NCBI RefSeq assembly: GCF_051106095.1
Contig: NC_135786.1
Location: 144,941,001-145,005,000 of the forward strand
Length of the DNA: 64,000 nucleotides
DNA from: Pogona vitticeps
Taxonomy: Eukaryota; Chordata; Lepidosauria; Squamata; Agamidae
Reading direction: 5' to 3'
Part shown: positions 13,589 to 23,855 of the stretch, in pieces
How the letters are laid out: each line of letters begins with the position of its first letter
Position numbering within the stretch: the first letter of the stretch is position 1
Position numbers and translations under genes: made by a program
The notes under the pieces: model-generated
Database searches by the model: none
Told to the model about the DNA's origin: nothing
Seen by the model: only the letters and a program-made list of their open reading frames with translations

Positions 13589-14395
13589 AGAATTGGAGAT
13601 TGTTCATGAATATGTGTACTTTGGCTCAACAATCTCTGACACTCTCTCCCTAGATGTTGAGCTGGATAAATGCATTGGCAAAGCAGCTACCATGTTCTCA
13701 AGACTCACAAAGAGTATGGCTCAATAAGAAGCTGATGGCATACACCAAAATCCAGGTCTACAGAGCCTGTGGCCTGAGCACACTCCTGTACTGCAGTGAG
13801 TCCTGGATCCTTTGTGCACGGCAGGAGAGGAAGCTGAACACCTTCCATATGCGTTTTCTCTGACACATTTTTGGTATGACCTGACAGGACAAAGTTCCAA
13901 ATAGAGTAGTCCTAGAATGAGGTGGAATTTCTAACATGTATACATTACTGAAACAGTGACATCTACATTGGCTTGGGCATGTCGTGAGAATGGCTGATGG
14001 TCGGATCCCAAAAGATCTCCTGTATGGAGAATTAGTGCAGGGAAATTGCCCCAGAAGGGACACCACAGCTGCAATACAAGGATATCTGCAAGCAGGATCT
14101 GAAGGCCTTGGGAATGGACCTCAACAAATGGGAAACCCTGAAATCTGAGCATTCAGTCTGGAGGCAGGCAGTGCATCACAGCCTCTCCCAATTTGAAGAG
14201 ACCCTTGTCCAGCAGGCTGAGGCAAAGAGGCAGTCACGAAAACAGCAAAATCAGGGAGCTGGACAGGGTACAGATTGTATTTGTCTTCCGTGTGGAAGGG
14301 ATTGTCACTCTCAAATTGGCCTTCTCAGCCACACTAGACACTGTTCCAAGTCCTCCATACAGAGCACGTTACCAAAGAGGATGCCTAATCTGTGT
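13589..14395 (+). mobile_element. Non-LTR retrotransposon 3' fragment (C-terminal part of ORF2)
   Basis: Translated pieces from several frames give the conserved tail of a vertebrate LINE protein: 'YFGSTIS', 'KCIGKAATMFSRL', 'YRACGLSTLLYCSESW', 'LNTFHMRFL', 'HWLGHVVRMAD', 'DLLYGELVQG', 'FEETLVQQAEAKRQ', then a CCHC-like finger with CxxCGRDCH and SHTRHC. The reading frame shifts at least three times and has in-frame stops, so it is dead. The fragment at 60582-61112 belongs to the same family with about 85-90% similarity by eye. The clade is left open. Confidence 0.85.
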
Positions 14396-15030
14396 CTGTC
14401 ACTAACTGTCTTAAGATCTTCATCAATCTCTCACGGTTCTTTGATTATTGAGCATTTGGAGAGTACCAAAATTTAGAGGTGAATCTACTGGTGAGTGTTA
14501 GGAAAATAAATAGCATTGTCTCCTGGCTTCATTCACTTATTTATTTTTTTCAAGCAGAAACTCTCTTTCCTTTCAAGGGCACCACATTCACTCTTTTTCT
14601 TGGTGTTAGTTTGCACTCACACCTCCAGATAGACTGGGTGAGAGTTGGTGCCATCTGCCCCAGGAGTTAAAATTTCTAGTTAGAGCTCCAATCTCAATAC
14701 ATGGAAACAGCCTGTTGAGAAATCATTAGCCCCTGCAGGACTTCTTGCTAGCAGGCCAAATATGTGACAAAGAACAAGTGTTTTGTCAATGTTTCTGTAA
14801 TTTGAACAAAATGCCTCCATTCAAAAACTTCTGCCATCTCTGTTTTGTAGCAAAGCATAAACACAGAGGAAGAAAGCACAGGAGGACTGGCTGATTAGCC
14901 ACAAACAACTACATTTGTTGACGCGATTACACTGCCAATTAGAATCGCTGTTGGTTCGGGATTCAAAATTAGAATCGCTGTTGGATCAATTCAGTATAAG
15001 GTGTCTTTGTATGTAAATGGAAGCATGGAT
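14396..15030. other. Unassigned stretch
   Basis: No gene recognised. A short direct duplication around 14938-14987 repeats the phrase 'ttagaatcgctgttgg'. Confidence 0.45.
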
Positions 15031-15031
15031 T

Positions 15032-15092
<61 letters not shown>
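15031..15092. repeat. (GTT)n microsatellite
   Basis: About 20 GTT units. The poly-valine frame through it is an artefact. Confidence 0.95.
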
Positions 15093-15526
15093 CTGGGAAG
15101 CGTTCTTTTTATATTCCTGTCATTTCCTTTTGGGACGTTTGGCTCATTGGAGACCTGACACTATTTCTTCTCAGCCACTGTTTATAACCAATACTTGTCC
15201 TTGGCCAGAGAGGTTTTCCAGTTAAAACAGTCTGCGCTGTGCAAATACACATCTCAGCAAAAATGAGACTCTGCAGGGATGTTGTACAAACCCAACCAGT
15301 TTGCTAACAGGAGGTAGGAGAATCTTTGGGTGGGTTGTGGAATGCTTTGGTGTGAGGAGTGGCCAATATTAAATAAGATCACAGCACCAAGATTTCTTCA
15401 CATCACTATGAGAGAGTGATTCACACCTCAAATAACAGACACACACACACACATGCTCACACCTCAGTTTCATTGCCTACAGACATCTTTAGCTGCAATC
15501 TGTTACACAATTTCCTGAGGATATAA

Positions 15527-15776
15527 GAGCCTCGTGGCGCAGTGGTTAAAACGCTGTACTGCAGCTAAAACTGTGCTCACGACCTGGAGTTCAAATCCCA
15601 GGTAGCCGGCTCAAGGTTGACTCAGCCTTCCATCCTTCCGAGGTCGGTAAAATGAGTACCCAGCTTGCTGGGGGGGCAATGTGTAGCCTTTATAATTAAA
15701 ATTGTAAACCGCCCGGAGAGTGCTTGTAGCGCTATGGGGCGGTATATAAGTCCAATAAATAAATAAATAAATAAAT
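15527..15776 (+). mobile_element. tRNA-derived SINE with L2-type tail, nearly full length
   Basis: The head GAGCCTCGTGGCGCAGTGG corresponds to an A box and 'GGAGTTCAAATCCCA' to a B box of a tRNA-like RNA polymerase III promoter. The body includes 'ttccgaggtcggtaaaatgagtacccag'-type sequence. The tail reads 'gtaaaccgcccggagag', 'gctatggggcggtatataag' and then AATA/AAAT repeats, which is the tail style of L2 LINEs in lizards. About 250 bp is full length for this SINE type. Confidence 0.88.
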
Positions 15777-15800
15777 ATATCCAGCTCAAATGAATGGGCC

Positions 15801-15836
15801 TTACGACTGAGTCGGCACGTATAGGATTGCACCGCT
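15801..15836 (+). repeat. Short worn repeat motif
   Basis: The stretch 'gactgagtcggcacgtatag' followed by GATTGCACC resembles 43165-43202 and 59533-59602. It is probably the eroded end of an old interspersed repeat that I cannot name. Confidence 0.4.
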
Positions 15837-15839
15837 AAC

Positions 15840-16425
15840 CTCTTTTCCTATCTGTAGTCTCCCTCCTTCCCAATCCCTGAATGAAGTAGTTATAATTTAA
15901 AACTACTTTACAGAGAAAAAGATTTTACTGAGAAATACACTGTTGGTGCTTCAAGGATAGAAGAGCTAAGATGAGGAATAAAGGAAGATAATAAACTAGG
16001 TGGTGGAACAAATTGGAATCCTCTATTGTAAAAAATGAAAAGGGAGAAATAGGATATCCATATACGGATGTATTCAAACTAGATAAATAGTGTACAATAT
16101 TTCATGGCATGAATTTTACGGGCTTCATCAGACATGTGAACTAAACAGGAATCCTATTCTATGCAGTGCAGTTATGAAGAAGAGGAGGAGGGGGAGGAAA
16201 AGGAGGAGAATGAAGATTTTTTCACAACCATCAGGGTGGCAGGAACCACCTGAAAATCCCACCATTCCTGCATCACTACTATATGGATTTCTTTGCATGT
16301 GTATCATTTCATGATCTGTTCCCCAGTGAAGTGAGTGACTAGCATTTATTACATTATCAGCATGCATGTGCCTGTTACACAGAACTCACACTACGTCTTG
16401 AGTAGTGTGCATTATCTTACATTAT
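15840..16425. other. Unassigned stretch
   Basis: No gene recognised. A purine-rich GAGGAGGGGGAGG tract lies near 16180-16215. Confidence 0.45.
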
Positions 16426-16530
16426 GACCCTCCAGATATTATTAGATTGCAACTCTCATTATCCCTCACTGTTAACTGTGTTGGTTAGGGCTGATTTATA
16501 GTTGGAGTTCAACAGCATTTGGGTAAATGG
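16426..16530. mobile_element. Degenerate palindromic MITE, probably hAT-type
   Basis: The stretch runs 'accctccagatattattaga', 'ttgcaactctcattatccct', then the inverted match 'agttggagttcaacagcattt'. The two halves are imperfect inverted repeats around a 'ggttagggctg' centre. A more worn relative lies at 41848-41946. No target duplication is visible. Confidence 0.55.
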
Positions 16531-16711
16531 GCAGGCTGTAATTTTTGAAAACACATAAAACATTTGCACTGCAGTTACAAGCATGTTTCTTGTGAAGTAA
16601 GCTTCAGGAGAAAAGAGGGCATAGGACATAATGTTCTCTATGTATTGAGGGTAGGCAGGACTTCACAGATTCAGTCAAAAATACTTCATGTCTGCATTAA
16701 AGAAGAAAGTA

Positions 16712-17052
16712 CAATGGTGCCCCGCATAACGAGGTTAATCCATTCCAGGATTAACATCGCTATCCGGAAACATTGCTATACGGGACGTAAAACCCCATAG
16801 GAACCCATTAAACTCAGTTTAATGCGTTCCTATGGGGGAAAAACTCACCGGTAAGCGAAGATTCCCCATCCGGCCGCCATTTTTGTCGCCTCAGTAAGTG
16901 AGGGCAGGGCATGAAAACACTGTGGGTGGCCATTTTCTGCACCCGGCAGCCATTTTGGAACCGCCGATCAGCTGTTTTCTAAACATGGCAAAAAACGCAT
17001 CGCTATGCGGATTCGTTGTTAAACGGTGCACTCGTTAAGCGAGGCACCACTG
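16712..17052. mobile_element. Tigger/pogo-like MITE, family A (341 bp)
   Basis: It begins CAATGGTGCCCCGCATAACG and ends GAGGCACCACTG, flanked by TA at 16710-16711 and 17053-17054. The interior shares phrases with 6236-6668, including 'aatgcgttcctatggg' and 'gccgccatttttg'. It has no coding capacity. Confidence 0.88.
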
Positions 17053-17184
17053 TAATTCTCATCAGCTAAAACTTTAAACTCTTTGTGGGAATCTGCAATA
17101 GGGGGCATAATCTGCTTGGCATACAGAGAGCCTTGGTGTGCATATGAGAAGACTTAAGATGCCCAGGAATATCCTTGGCTACCC

Positions 17185-17640
17185 TATATTTTTGTGGAGT
17201 TTTATCTACAACCTTGCACACTGTCTGTAGTCTGCATGACTGGGAGTGGCTTTTCTGGGCTGGGTTGATGATCTATCCATCCAACACAAACCAATCAATA
17301 TTTCCAACATTTGTAATTCAAAAAGAGTCCCGCCTCTCTGCTAAGTGTTTTATCCCTTTCTTTCATGGGTTGGTGGCAGTTACTTACTGCTATTGATCTG
17401 TTTAGTTGGTTGCTAGTGTATGTGCAGTAAAAAAAAATCAGTATAAACAAGTCTGTAATTAAAGAAACATTTTTATTCTTTCTCCTACACATGTCTCAGA
17501 GTGAGTTATTTAAACTTTAAGTGCCAGTTAAAGAGAATGAGATGAACTCTAGTGAACTTGTAGTTTTTCTCCTTTGTGGGTCTGTGTACTTCTGCTGTGT
17601 AGTAAAAGGAGAATTTTACTAGAAATTCAAAACTCTGCAA
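17185..17640 (+). repeat. Unclassified dispersed repeat, copy A
   Basis: Co-linear with 10385-10805 (minus) and 45281-45670 (plus). Shared landmarks include 'cactgtctgtag', 'gggttggtggcag', 'agttggttgctagtgtatgtg', ATTCTTTCTCCTA at 17475-17487, ATGTCTCAG, 'agtgccagttaa' and ATTCAAAACTCTG near 17624-17640. Stops occur in all frames. The class is unknown. Confidence 0.7.
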
Positions 17641-19347
17641 TAGATTTTATTTGCATTGCTATGAATACATCATATCGGGTTTAACTTTTCTAGGTGTGAA
17701 AAAAGTGCAGATACAGAATTTATATAGCAGTTAAAGAGAAAGTACCCCTTAAAAGCTTTGACTACAAATTAAAAATGGACTCTGAGGAAAATGGGCAGCT
17801 TGGCAGTTCACTTTAATGGCTCTGAACCAGCAAGTTAATTACAATTCATGGCATACGGTTGTCTATTCTGAGCTGGGTTTTTTTATTTTTATTGTGTATG
17901 AAATGGGAGTCACAAAAGTCTCATTTTAAACAAACATCATAAAGGGTGGGAGACCCTGACTGTTCCATTTGTGCAATTTTCTACCTCTCAGGTTCTATTT
18001 ACCCTCAAGAGCACCATTTGCTATCTGAAATGCCAAGTGTTATTTCCCACAGATATTGCAGTTTTAACTGGCATTGGAAGGTAAAGCTTCCAAAAAACTG
18101 TGAACAAAAATACCTTCCTCCACCTCCCCCCCCAAACAAATTCCTCTGAATACCCAATCACATGACAAATGTATAATCTGTTCTGTGTTTTCTTGATTCC
18201 CATGTTACCAATGTGTCCACACTGGAGGGCCTATGAATTTGGTAGCATCATGCTGAAGACCTCCAGCCTTATGACTAAATGATTAAAACTTACTGTTCTC
18301 TCCAGCTACTTCTGTTCAAAGACTTTCAACCTCTCATAATTGGCCAAATGCCTCTCCCCCACATGTCAGAGTATAGCCCAAAGGGCAATAGCTGTGGAGT
18401 CTAAACAGAGACATTCTGAATTGGTCCCAGACATGGTGCTGTCTGAGGCAGAAACAGGTATGATTGGTAGTTGAATTTTCCTTCAGTCCTGACAGGGATA
18501 CATTCTCCTCTGGCACATCTGAGGACAATTTAAGAGTGTGGCACATTCACAATCTCCTCAAAGAGGTGAATGGGAGGGTGAAGACAAAGGGCCTGCTGGC
18601 TGCTGTGGATGCTCCCAGTATTTATTTATTTATTTATTTATTTTTATTTAAAATATCTGCAGTCTCAAGCAGGTGCTCCTCTCTGCCTTACAGAAAGTCT
18701 GGCCCTGAATACTGGCAACATTAAGATTGTGTCTCTGATAGCATAATGAGAAGACCATGCAGATGTAGTAAGGCAATTGAGCACCCTAGAGTTTGACAAC
18801 ACCCCTCACTATCTTGGAAATGTTAATGGTTATGGCAGAAACATAATTAGCTTCTGCTGGTTGATAGTCATTGACATGAGCTCTCAATTTTCCTGAAAGT
18901 TTATTTTAATCTGCCTCCAAAGCATTTAAGATGTAATTTCTTCTCTTTAACCTATGCTGAAATTCTGCATGTGCATCCCTTTGCATACTTCTAAGATTAG
19001 CAGTCGATCTTAAACTCTTTGTCATTACTGAGCAATTTTAAAAATAAGCTCCTGTTCTTAAATATCATCCTTTGCTAGACAAGGAATAAAGGCTTTACAT
19101 CTCCCAAAGCCTGACATTTTTTCTCCAGTAAGAAAGATGATGAATTTCTGTTCTCCCTTTTAAAAAAAGAAGGACTGATAATGTGTTAGTAAGAGCAAAC
19201 TGGGTCCTAATTACTGCAAGAAAAAGGCTTTGTGTAAGAAGTAACTCATTTTGCTACTTTTTCAGTCGGTTGTAGCATAGTATTCCACTTGTCTGATGCT
19301 TGGTAACTTAGTTACTATCTTCAACATCTACTAGAATGGGAGATATA
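17641..19347. other. Unassigned stretch with a (TTTA)n tract
   Basis: No gene recognised. TTTA units run from about 18620 to 18648. Confidence 0.5.
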
Positions 19348-19621
19348 CAGTGGACCCTTGACTTACAGATGGCTCGACTTACAGACTTTTCGAGTTACAG
19401 ACTTCTCTGGCTGCAAAATTTAGGTTCGACTTGCAGCCAGAGAATCGACCTACAGACCAGAAAAAAAAACCAAAATGGAACAAAAATGGAACAAAAACGG
19501 CCGGTTACAGGATTAATCGGTTTTCAATGCATTGTAGGTCAATGGAGACTCGACCTACAGACTTTTCAACCTGCAGCCACTGTTCCAATACGGATTAATT
19601 CCGTAAGTAGAGAGTCCACTG
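19348..19621. mobile_element. Tigger/pogo-like MITE, family B (274 bp)
   Basis: The ends are CAGTGGACCCTTGACTTACAG and AGTAGAGAGTCCACTG, with TA on both sides (19346-19347 and 19622-19623). It matches 7305-7577 nearly base for base with scattered substitutions, so the two are sister copies of one recent family. Confidence 0.88.
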
Positions 19622-20025
19622 TAATAAAACAATCGATTGTCATCAGCTGAAATTAAAACATATAAGAACACCCCCCAGTTCTTTGACTTTAATAGAAGAC
19701 TTAATAAATGATTCATTTAACAGAAAGCCTATTACACATTGAGGATGAATACAAAAAGTCCCTGATTCACTGTGTACCCAAAGAAAGGGCATAGACTGGG
19801 ACCAACTTGCTCTGTATTCTTTAGGAAATGTTGCAATCACCCAACCTCTAGGTCCAAAACATTATGTGTGTATTTCTGGACCTTTTTTTTTTTAAAACCA
19901 TACACACACCAATGGTGGTGCAATGCAAATGGCTATGACCTTGGAGGGGGCTCCACAGTGCCCTAAATATATAACCTACCAAGTCAAAACTCATACGAAA
20001 ATAATATTTACACAAATGCGTGCGT

Positions 20026-20061
<36 letters not shown>
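20026..20061. repeat. (CA)n microsatellite
   Basis: A TGCG-led CA run. Frames reading through it are artefacts. Confidence 0.95.
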
Positions 20062-20063
<2 letters not shown>

Positions 20064-20697
20064 AATAATATAATAATATTTCAGTAAAGTATAGTATAGC
20101 ATCCAATCACTACATTACACTGGTTTTCCACAATCTTCCTCAAGCAATGTGAAATTGTCAAGTTTCACTTACTCCGAAGGGGAAATTCAGTTATATTTTC
20201 ATTTTATGATCTGAAGGCACCAGAATCCATTGAAAACCACTGCTAGAAGAAGGGAGCAGACACACAGTGTTGACTGGTTCCTCCTTCCCCTGTAGCTGTC
20301 AGAAAAGTCACCCTACTAGCCAAAGGGGGAGCAGCTGCTGTGGTTCGAATAACAGACACAAAGTGAGTCTCAAATAGATGTACTGCATTTAAATACAAAT
20401 AGAGTCCCACAACCCAGCAACCTAGGAAGTCTCTTTGAACAAAGTAGAGAGGCCAGAATACATAGTCAACAATAAGAAGGGAATTTCACAGAACAATTTC
20501 TATATGTGTATACAATTAAATAATAAAATTACTCACCGTGCTTCACCAGCTTATTACAATAGGACACATGGAATTGGTATCCACTGTTTCACTTATCTAC
20601 AGTCTGAAAAGTATTAAAAATATTAAAGGAGAACAACCAGAAGTGCACATTTCCATGATAAAGTTATCAGAACTGACCACTAGAGGGAGCCAGATAG
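20062..20697. other. Unassigned stretch
   Basis: No gene or element recognised. Confidence 0.4.
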
Positions 20698-20772
20698 GGT
20701 TCACTACCTGTGGTTTTTTGCATCCACAGGAGAGCTTGGAACTGATTCCCCATGGATGCAGGGGACCTACTG
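20698..20772 (-). mobile_element. Tigger (MER2-like) terminal fragment
   Basis: The run 'ggttcactacctgtggtttt', 'gcatccacagg', 'cttggaactgattcccca', 'ggatgcaggggacctactg' followed by TA resembles the terminal region of MER2/Tigger-type elements. The other end is missing. The assignment is from memory of the consensus. Confidence 0.55.
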
Positions 20773-20774
20773 TA

Positions 20775-21310
20775 TGTGCGTCTGTCTTTGACAGGCCAAA
20801 TCTTGCCTGAAAAGCATGTGATCAGAGAGTGCTTATCTTGCAGTTACAACATCTGCATATGCTTCACAGTTCCAAAATGTGCACATGTGACCTGCTCACC
20901 TAAACCTGGTGGCTTTCATCCCTCCATAAATTCCCCCCCCCAGCTTCTATGCCATTTGTAATTTTTCTTCTCTGGTCCCTCAACCTACCATAGAAGCTTC
21001 TCAGGAGTCATAACAGGTTGCAGTTCTTTGTTAAACGTTATCATGGAACAGTCTAAATTGTTCTTGGGAGGGGAGATAATCAAGTATCAGACTTCTTGCA
21101 CCACAGCACCTTCTGTTAGCCGTCATCCAACTAGAGCTCTCCTCAAGATAGATGGCCGGCTAAGAATTTTGCTTGGTATGCATGTGCTCAAAGTGTGGAC
21201 TCTTAGTGCTGAACCTTCTTTGCCCCACTGAATGCCTACCTGAAACAAATTTAATATTGCAAAGAAGAGAAAGTATTAATAGACAGCTTTGTATAATTTA
21301 CCTGTTCCCA
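20775..21310. other. Unassigned stretch
   Basis: No gene or element recognised. A poly-C run lies near 20933-20941. Confidence 0.4.
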
Positions 21311-21765
21311 CCTGGAGGTGATCGGACCAGTGGCCATTATCTTAGTTTTTTTGATGTTGAGCTTCAGACCATTTTTGGTGCTCTCCTCTTTCACCCTCAT
21401 TAAGAGGTTCTTTAATTCCTCTTCACTTTCTGCCATCAGAGTGGTATCATCTGCATATTGGAGGTAGTTGATATTTCTTCCAGCAATCTTAATTTCAGCT
21501 TGGGATTCATTCAGTCCTGCCTTTCACATGATGTATTCTGCATATAAATTAAATAAGCTGGGAGACAATATACAGCCTTGTTGTACTCCTTTCCAAATTT
21601 TGAACCAATCACTTGTTCCATATCCAGTTTTAACTGTTGCTTCCTGTCCCATGTATAGGTTTCTCAGGAGGTAGATAATGTGGTCAGGCACTCCTATTTC
21701 TTTAAGAACTTGCCATAGTTTGTTGTGTTCCACACAGTCAAAGGCTTTTGCGTTGTCAATTTACC
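21311..21765 (-). mobile_element. BovB (RTE) LINE fragment, inverted 5' segment
   Basis: The minus strand encodes BovB reverse transcriptase pieces: 'AFDCVEHNKLWQVLKEIG'-type motif A flank (21700-21755), 'LRNLYMGQEATVKTGYGTSD', 'GVQQGCILSPSLFNLYAEYI' (motif B region), then 'YADDTTLMAESEEELKNLL' across 21410-21460 and 'KIMATGPITS' at the left edge. BovB similarity stops abruptly at 21311, after the codons for ITS. The plus-strand piece at 23189 begins just before the same point of the element. The frame is broken. Confidence 0.85.
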
Positions 21766-21887
21766 ATGGTGGAGCACCTATTAAAGGTAAAATCGAAATG
21801 AATAATTAGTGTATTGTTAGAAGGCTGTTTACAAGATAGTGGGAGAAGAACACATGCATGGGAAGGGGAACCCTGAGGAGACTTCCT

Positions 21888-21907
21888 TCTCTCTCTCTCT
21901 CTCTCTC

Positions 21908-21952
<45 letters not shown>
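21888..21952. repeat. (CT)n(CA)n compound microsatellite
   Basis: CT units followed directly by CA units. Confidence 0.95.
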
Positions 21953-21954
<2 letters not shown>

Positions 21955-22560
21955 GGCATGTGCTATATTCTTTTACTGCAGCCGAAGATCTGGAACCTGA
22001 AGGGTTAATTGTAGCTGAGGAGAATGCCGAGCAATTAGAAATACAAACACCTGAATCACCTCCAGATTCTCCTCCCCCAGTAGACAGGCTGAGGGCCAGG
22101 CTGAGGGGAAGATTTATGACAAAAAGTTCAGAGGATCGCTTGAAGGCTGCCCACAGAAACATCCGATCAACTAGTCCTGGGTTCTGACAGGATGAAAAGG
22201 CTTCCAACAGTTCAAGGGGCTGTTTTACTATATAAACAACTCTCAGATGGCTGAAAATCCGTGGACGCAACAAGTCAAACCTCTGGCTTGCATCCATCCT
22301 CCTGACAACCTGGAACCTTGATCTCTGGACTCTTAGCTTTGGACTCTGACCCTGGACTATGTTGTGCGTTTTGGCTTTGGACTCTGACCCTGGATTATGT
22401 TGTGCGTTTTGGCTTTGGACTCTGACCCTGGACTACGTTATGTAAGTTGGCTTTGGTATATGGATATCGGCTCTGCATTCCCTGAATTCCTGATAAAGGA
22501 CTGGCTTATCGGACTCTGCTGTTGTAACCCCTGGGAACGTGACATTTACAAAGACTTTAT
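21953..22560 (+). repeat. Candidate unclassified interspersed repeat with 38-bp triplication
   Basis: The stretch starts with an open frame rich in Glu, Pro and Arg (ending near 22187; 'PESPPDSPPPVDRLRARLRG') and continues into a non-coding part built on 'ttggactctgaccctgg'. Phrases of this type recur in squamate repeats that I remember, but I cannot name the family. Three 38-bp units lie at 22338-22451. Confidence 0.4.
22338..22451 (+). repeat. Tandem repeat, 3 x 38 bp
   Basis: Units start at 22338, 22376 and 22414, each opening TTTGGACTCTGACCCTGGA. The first two differ at one base and the third is more diverged at its end. Confidence 0.9.
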
Positions 22561-23188
22561 GCATATAGTTCTACCCCTTTCCATCATTTTCTGGTTATGG
22601 CTATTAAAAACAGGTTTTGACATTACAGTCTGTAACTTGGGTGGATGCACATCCTGTGTTATTTTACCTGCTAAAAGGCACACTCAGAATTTCATGAACT
22701 TGCCAGTACCCCATGTGCAGCAGGTTAACACTTTACTTCAGAGAAAGGGGGAGTGACTAAAACGTGGGGCTTTTTAGAGGAATGCTAATGATCTGCCAGC
22801 TGAAACCTCCTGGCCTGTCAGTTTCACTAGATCAAGAACCACTCAAGGCCAAAATCGACATTATGCAGAAGATGTGTGATTGCTAAGAGATGCCTGATTC
22901 TTTAATTTCACTGAAAAGCAGCTGCGAGAGTTTGCAAGTGTGGGTAGAAAACTCTTTCGGCAGACTCCTTTGCTAATTATGGAGTGCAACAGCTCCATAG
23001 ACAGCATGTCCTGTGCAATTCCCAGCTTGTAGCTGAGAGATCCAGAGATCAACCTATTCAAAAGAACTGGTCATCTTTTCATGGAAGGCTGAAGACCCTC
23101 TTTTATATCCAGCCACAGAAGAGCAACTATATCCAAAATGAACTGTTATGCATGCATATATAGGATTTTGGCCTTTGGGTGTTTCTAC
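22561..23188. other. Unassigned stretch
   Basis: It lies between the two BovB pieces together with 21766-22560. No gene recognised. Confidence 0.4.
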
Positions 23189-23855
23189 AACTAAGATCAT
23201 GGCCACTGGTCCCATCACCTCCTGGCAAATAGAAGGGAAAGATATGGAGGCAGTGATAGATTTTACTTTCTTGGGCTCCATGATCACTGCAGATGGTGAC
23301 AGCAGCTATGAAATTAAAAGACGCCTACTTCTTCGGAGGAAAGCAATGACAAACCTAGACAGCATCTTAAAAAGCAGAGACATCATCTTGTCGACAAAGG
23401 TCCACAAAGTCAAAGCTATGGTTTTTTCAGTAGCGATGTATGGAAGTGAGGGCTGGACCATAAAAAAGGCTGACCACTGAAGAATTGATGCTTTTGAACT
23501 GTGGTGCTGGAGGAGGCTGTTGAGAGTCCCCTGGACTGCAAGGAAAACAAACCTATCCATTTTGATGGAAATCAACCATGAGTGCTCACTGGAAGGACAG
23601 ATCCTGAAGCTGAGGCTCCAATACTTTGGCCATCTCATGAGTAGAGAAGACTCCCTGGAAAAGAACCTGATGTTGGGAAAGTGTGAAGTCAAGAGGAGAA
23701 GGGGACAACAGAGGACGAGATGGTTGGACAGTGTCATCGAAGCTACCAACATGAATTTGACCGAACCCCGGGAGGCAGTGGAAGACAGGAGGGCCTGGTG
23801 TGCTCTGGTCCATGGGGTCACGAAGAGTTGGACACGACTAAACAACAAGAACAAA
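23189..23855 (+). mobile_element. BovB (RTE) LINE 3' segment
   Basis: Plus-strand frames encode the BovB C-terminus: 'TKIMATGPITSWQIEGKDME', 'DFTFLGSMITADGDSSYEIK', 'SILKSRDIILSTKV', 'YGSEGWTIKKADH', a stop, then 'FELWCWRRLLRVPWTARKTN', 'MLGKCEVKRRRGQQRTRWLD', 'SVIEATNMNL' and 'HGVTKSWTRLN'. It ends with the BovB 3' sequence 'ggggtcacgaagagttggac' and 'acgactaaacaacaa'. At least one in-frame stop and one frame change make it non-functional. Confidence 0.9.

Noticed and set aside
15527-15610. Possible functional tRNA gene
   Set aside because: A- and B-box-like words are present, but the sequence continues into a SINE body with an L2-type tail and does not fold into a tRNA by eye.
20330-20620. 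Possible LTR-like stretch
   Set aside because: No matching second copy, no terminal TG/CA pair with duplication, and no polypurine or primer site.
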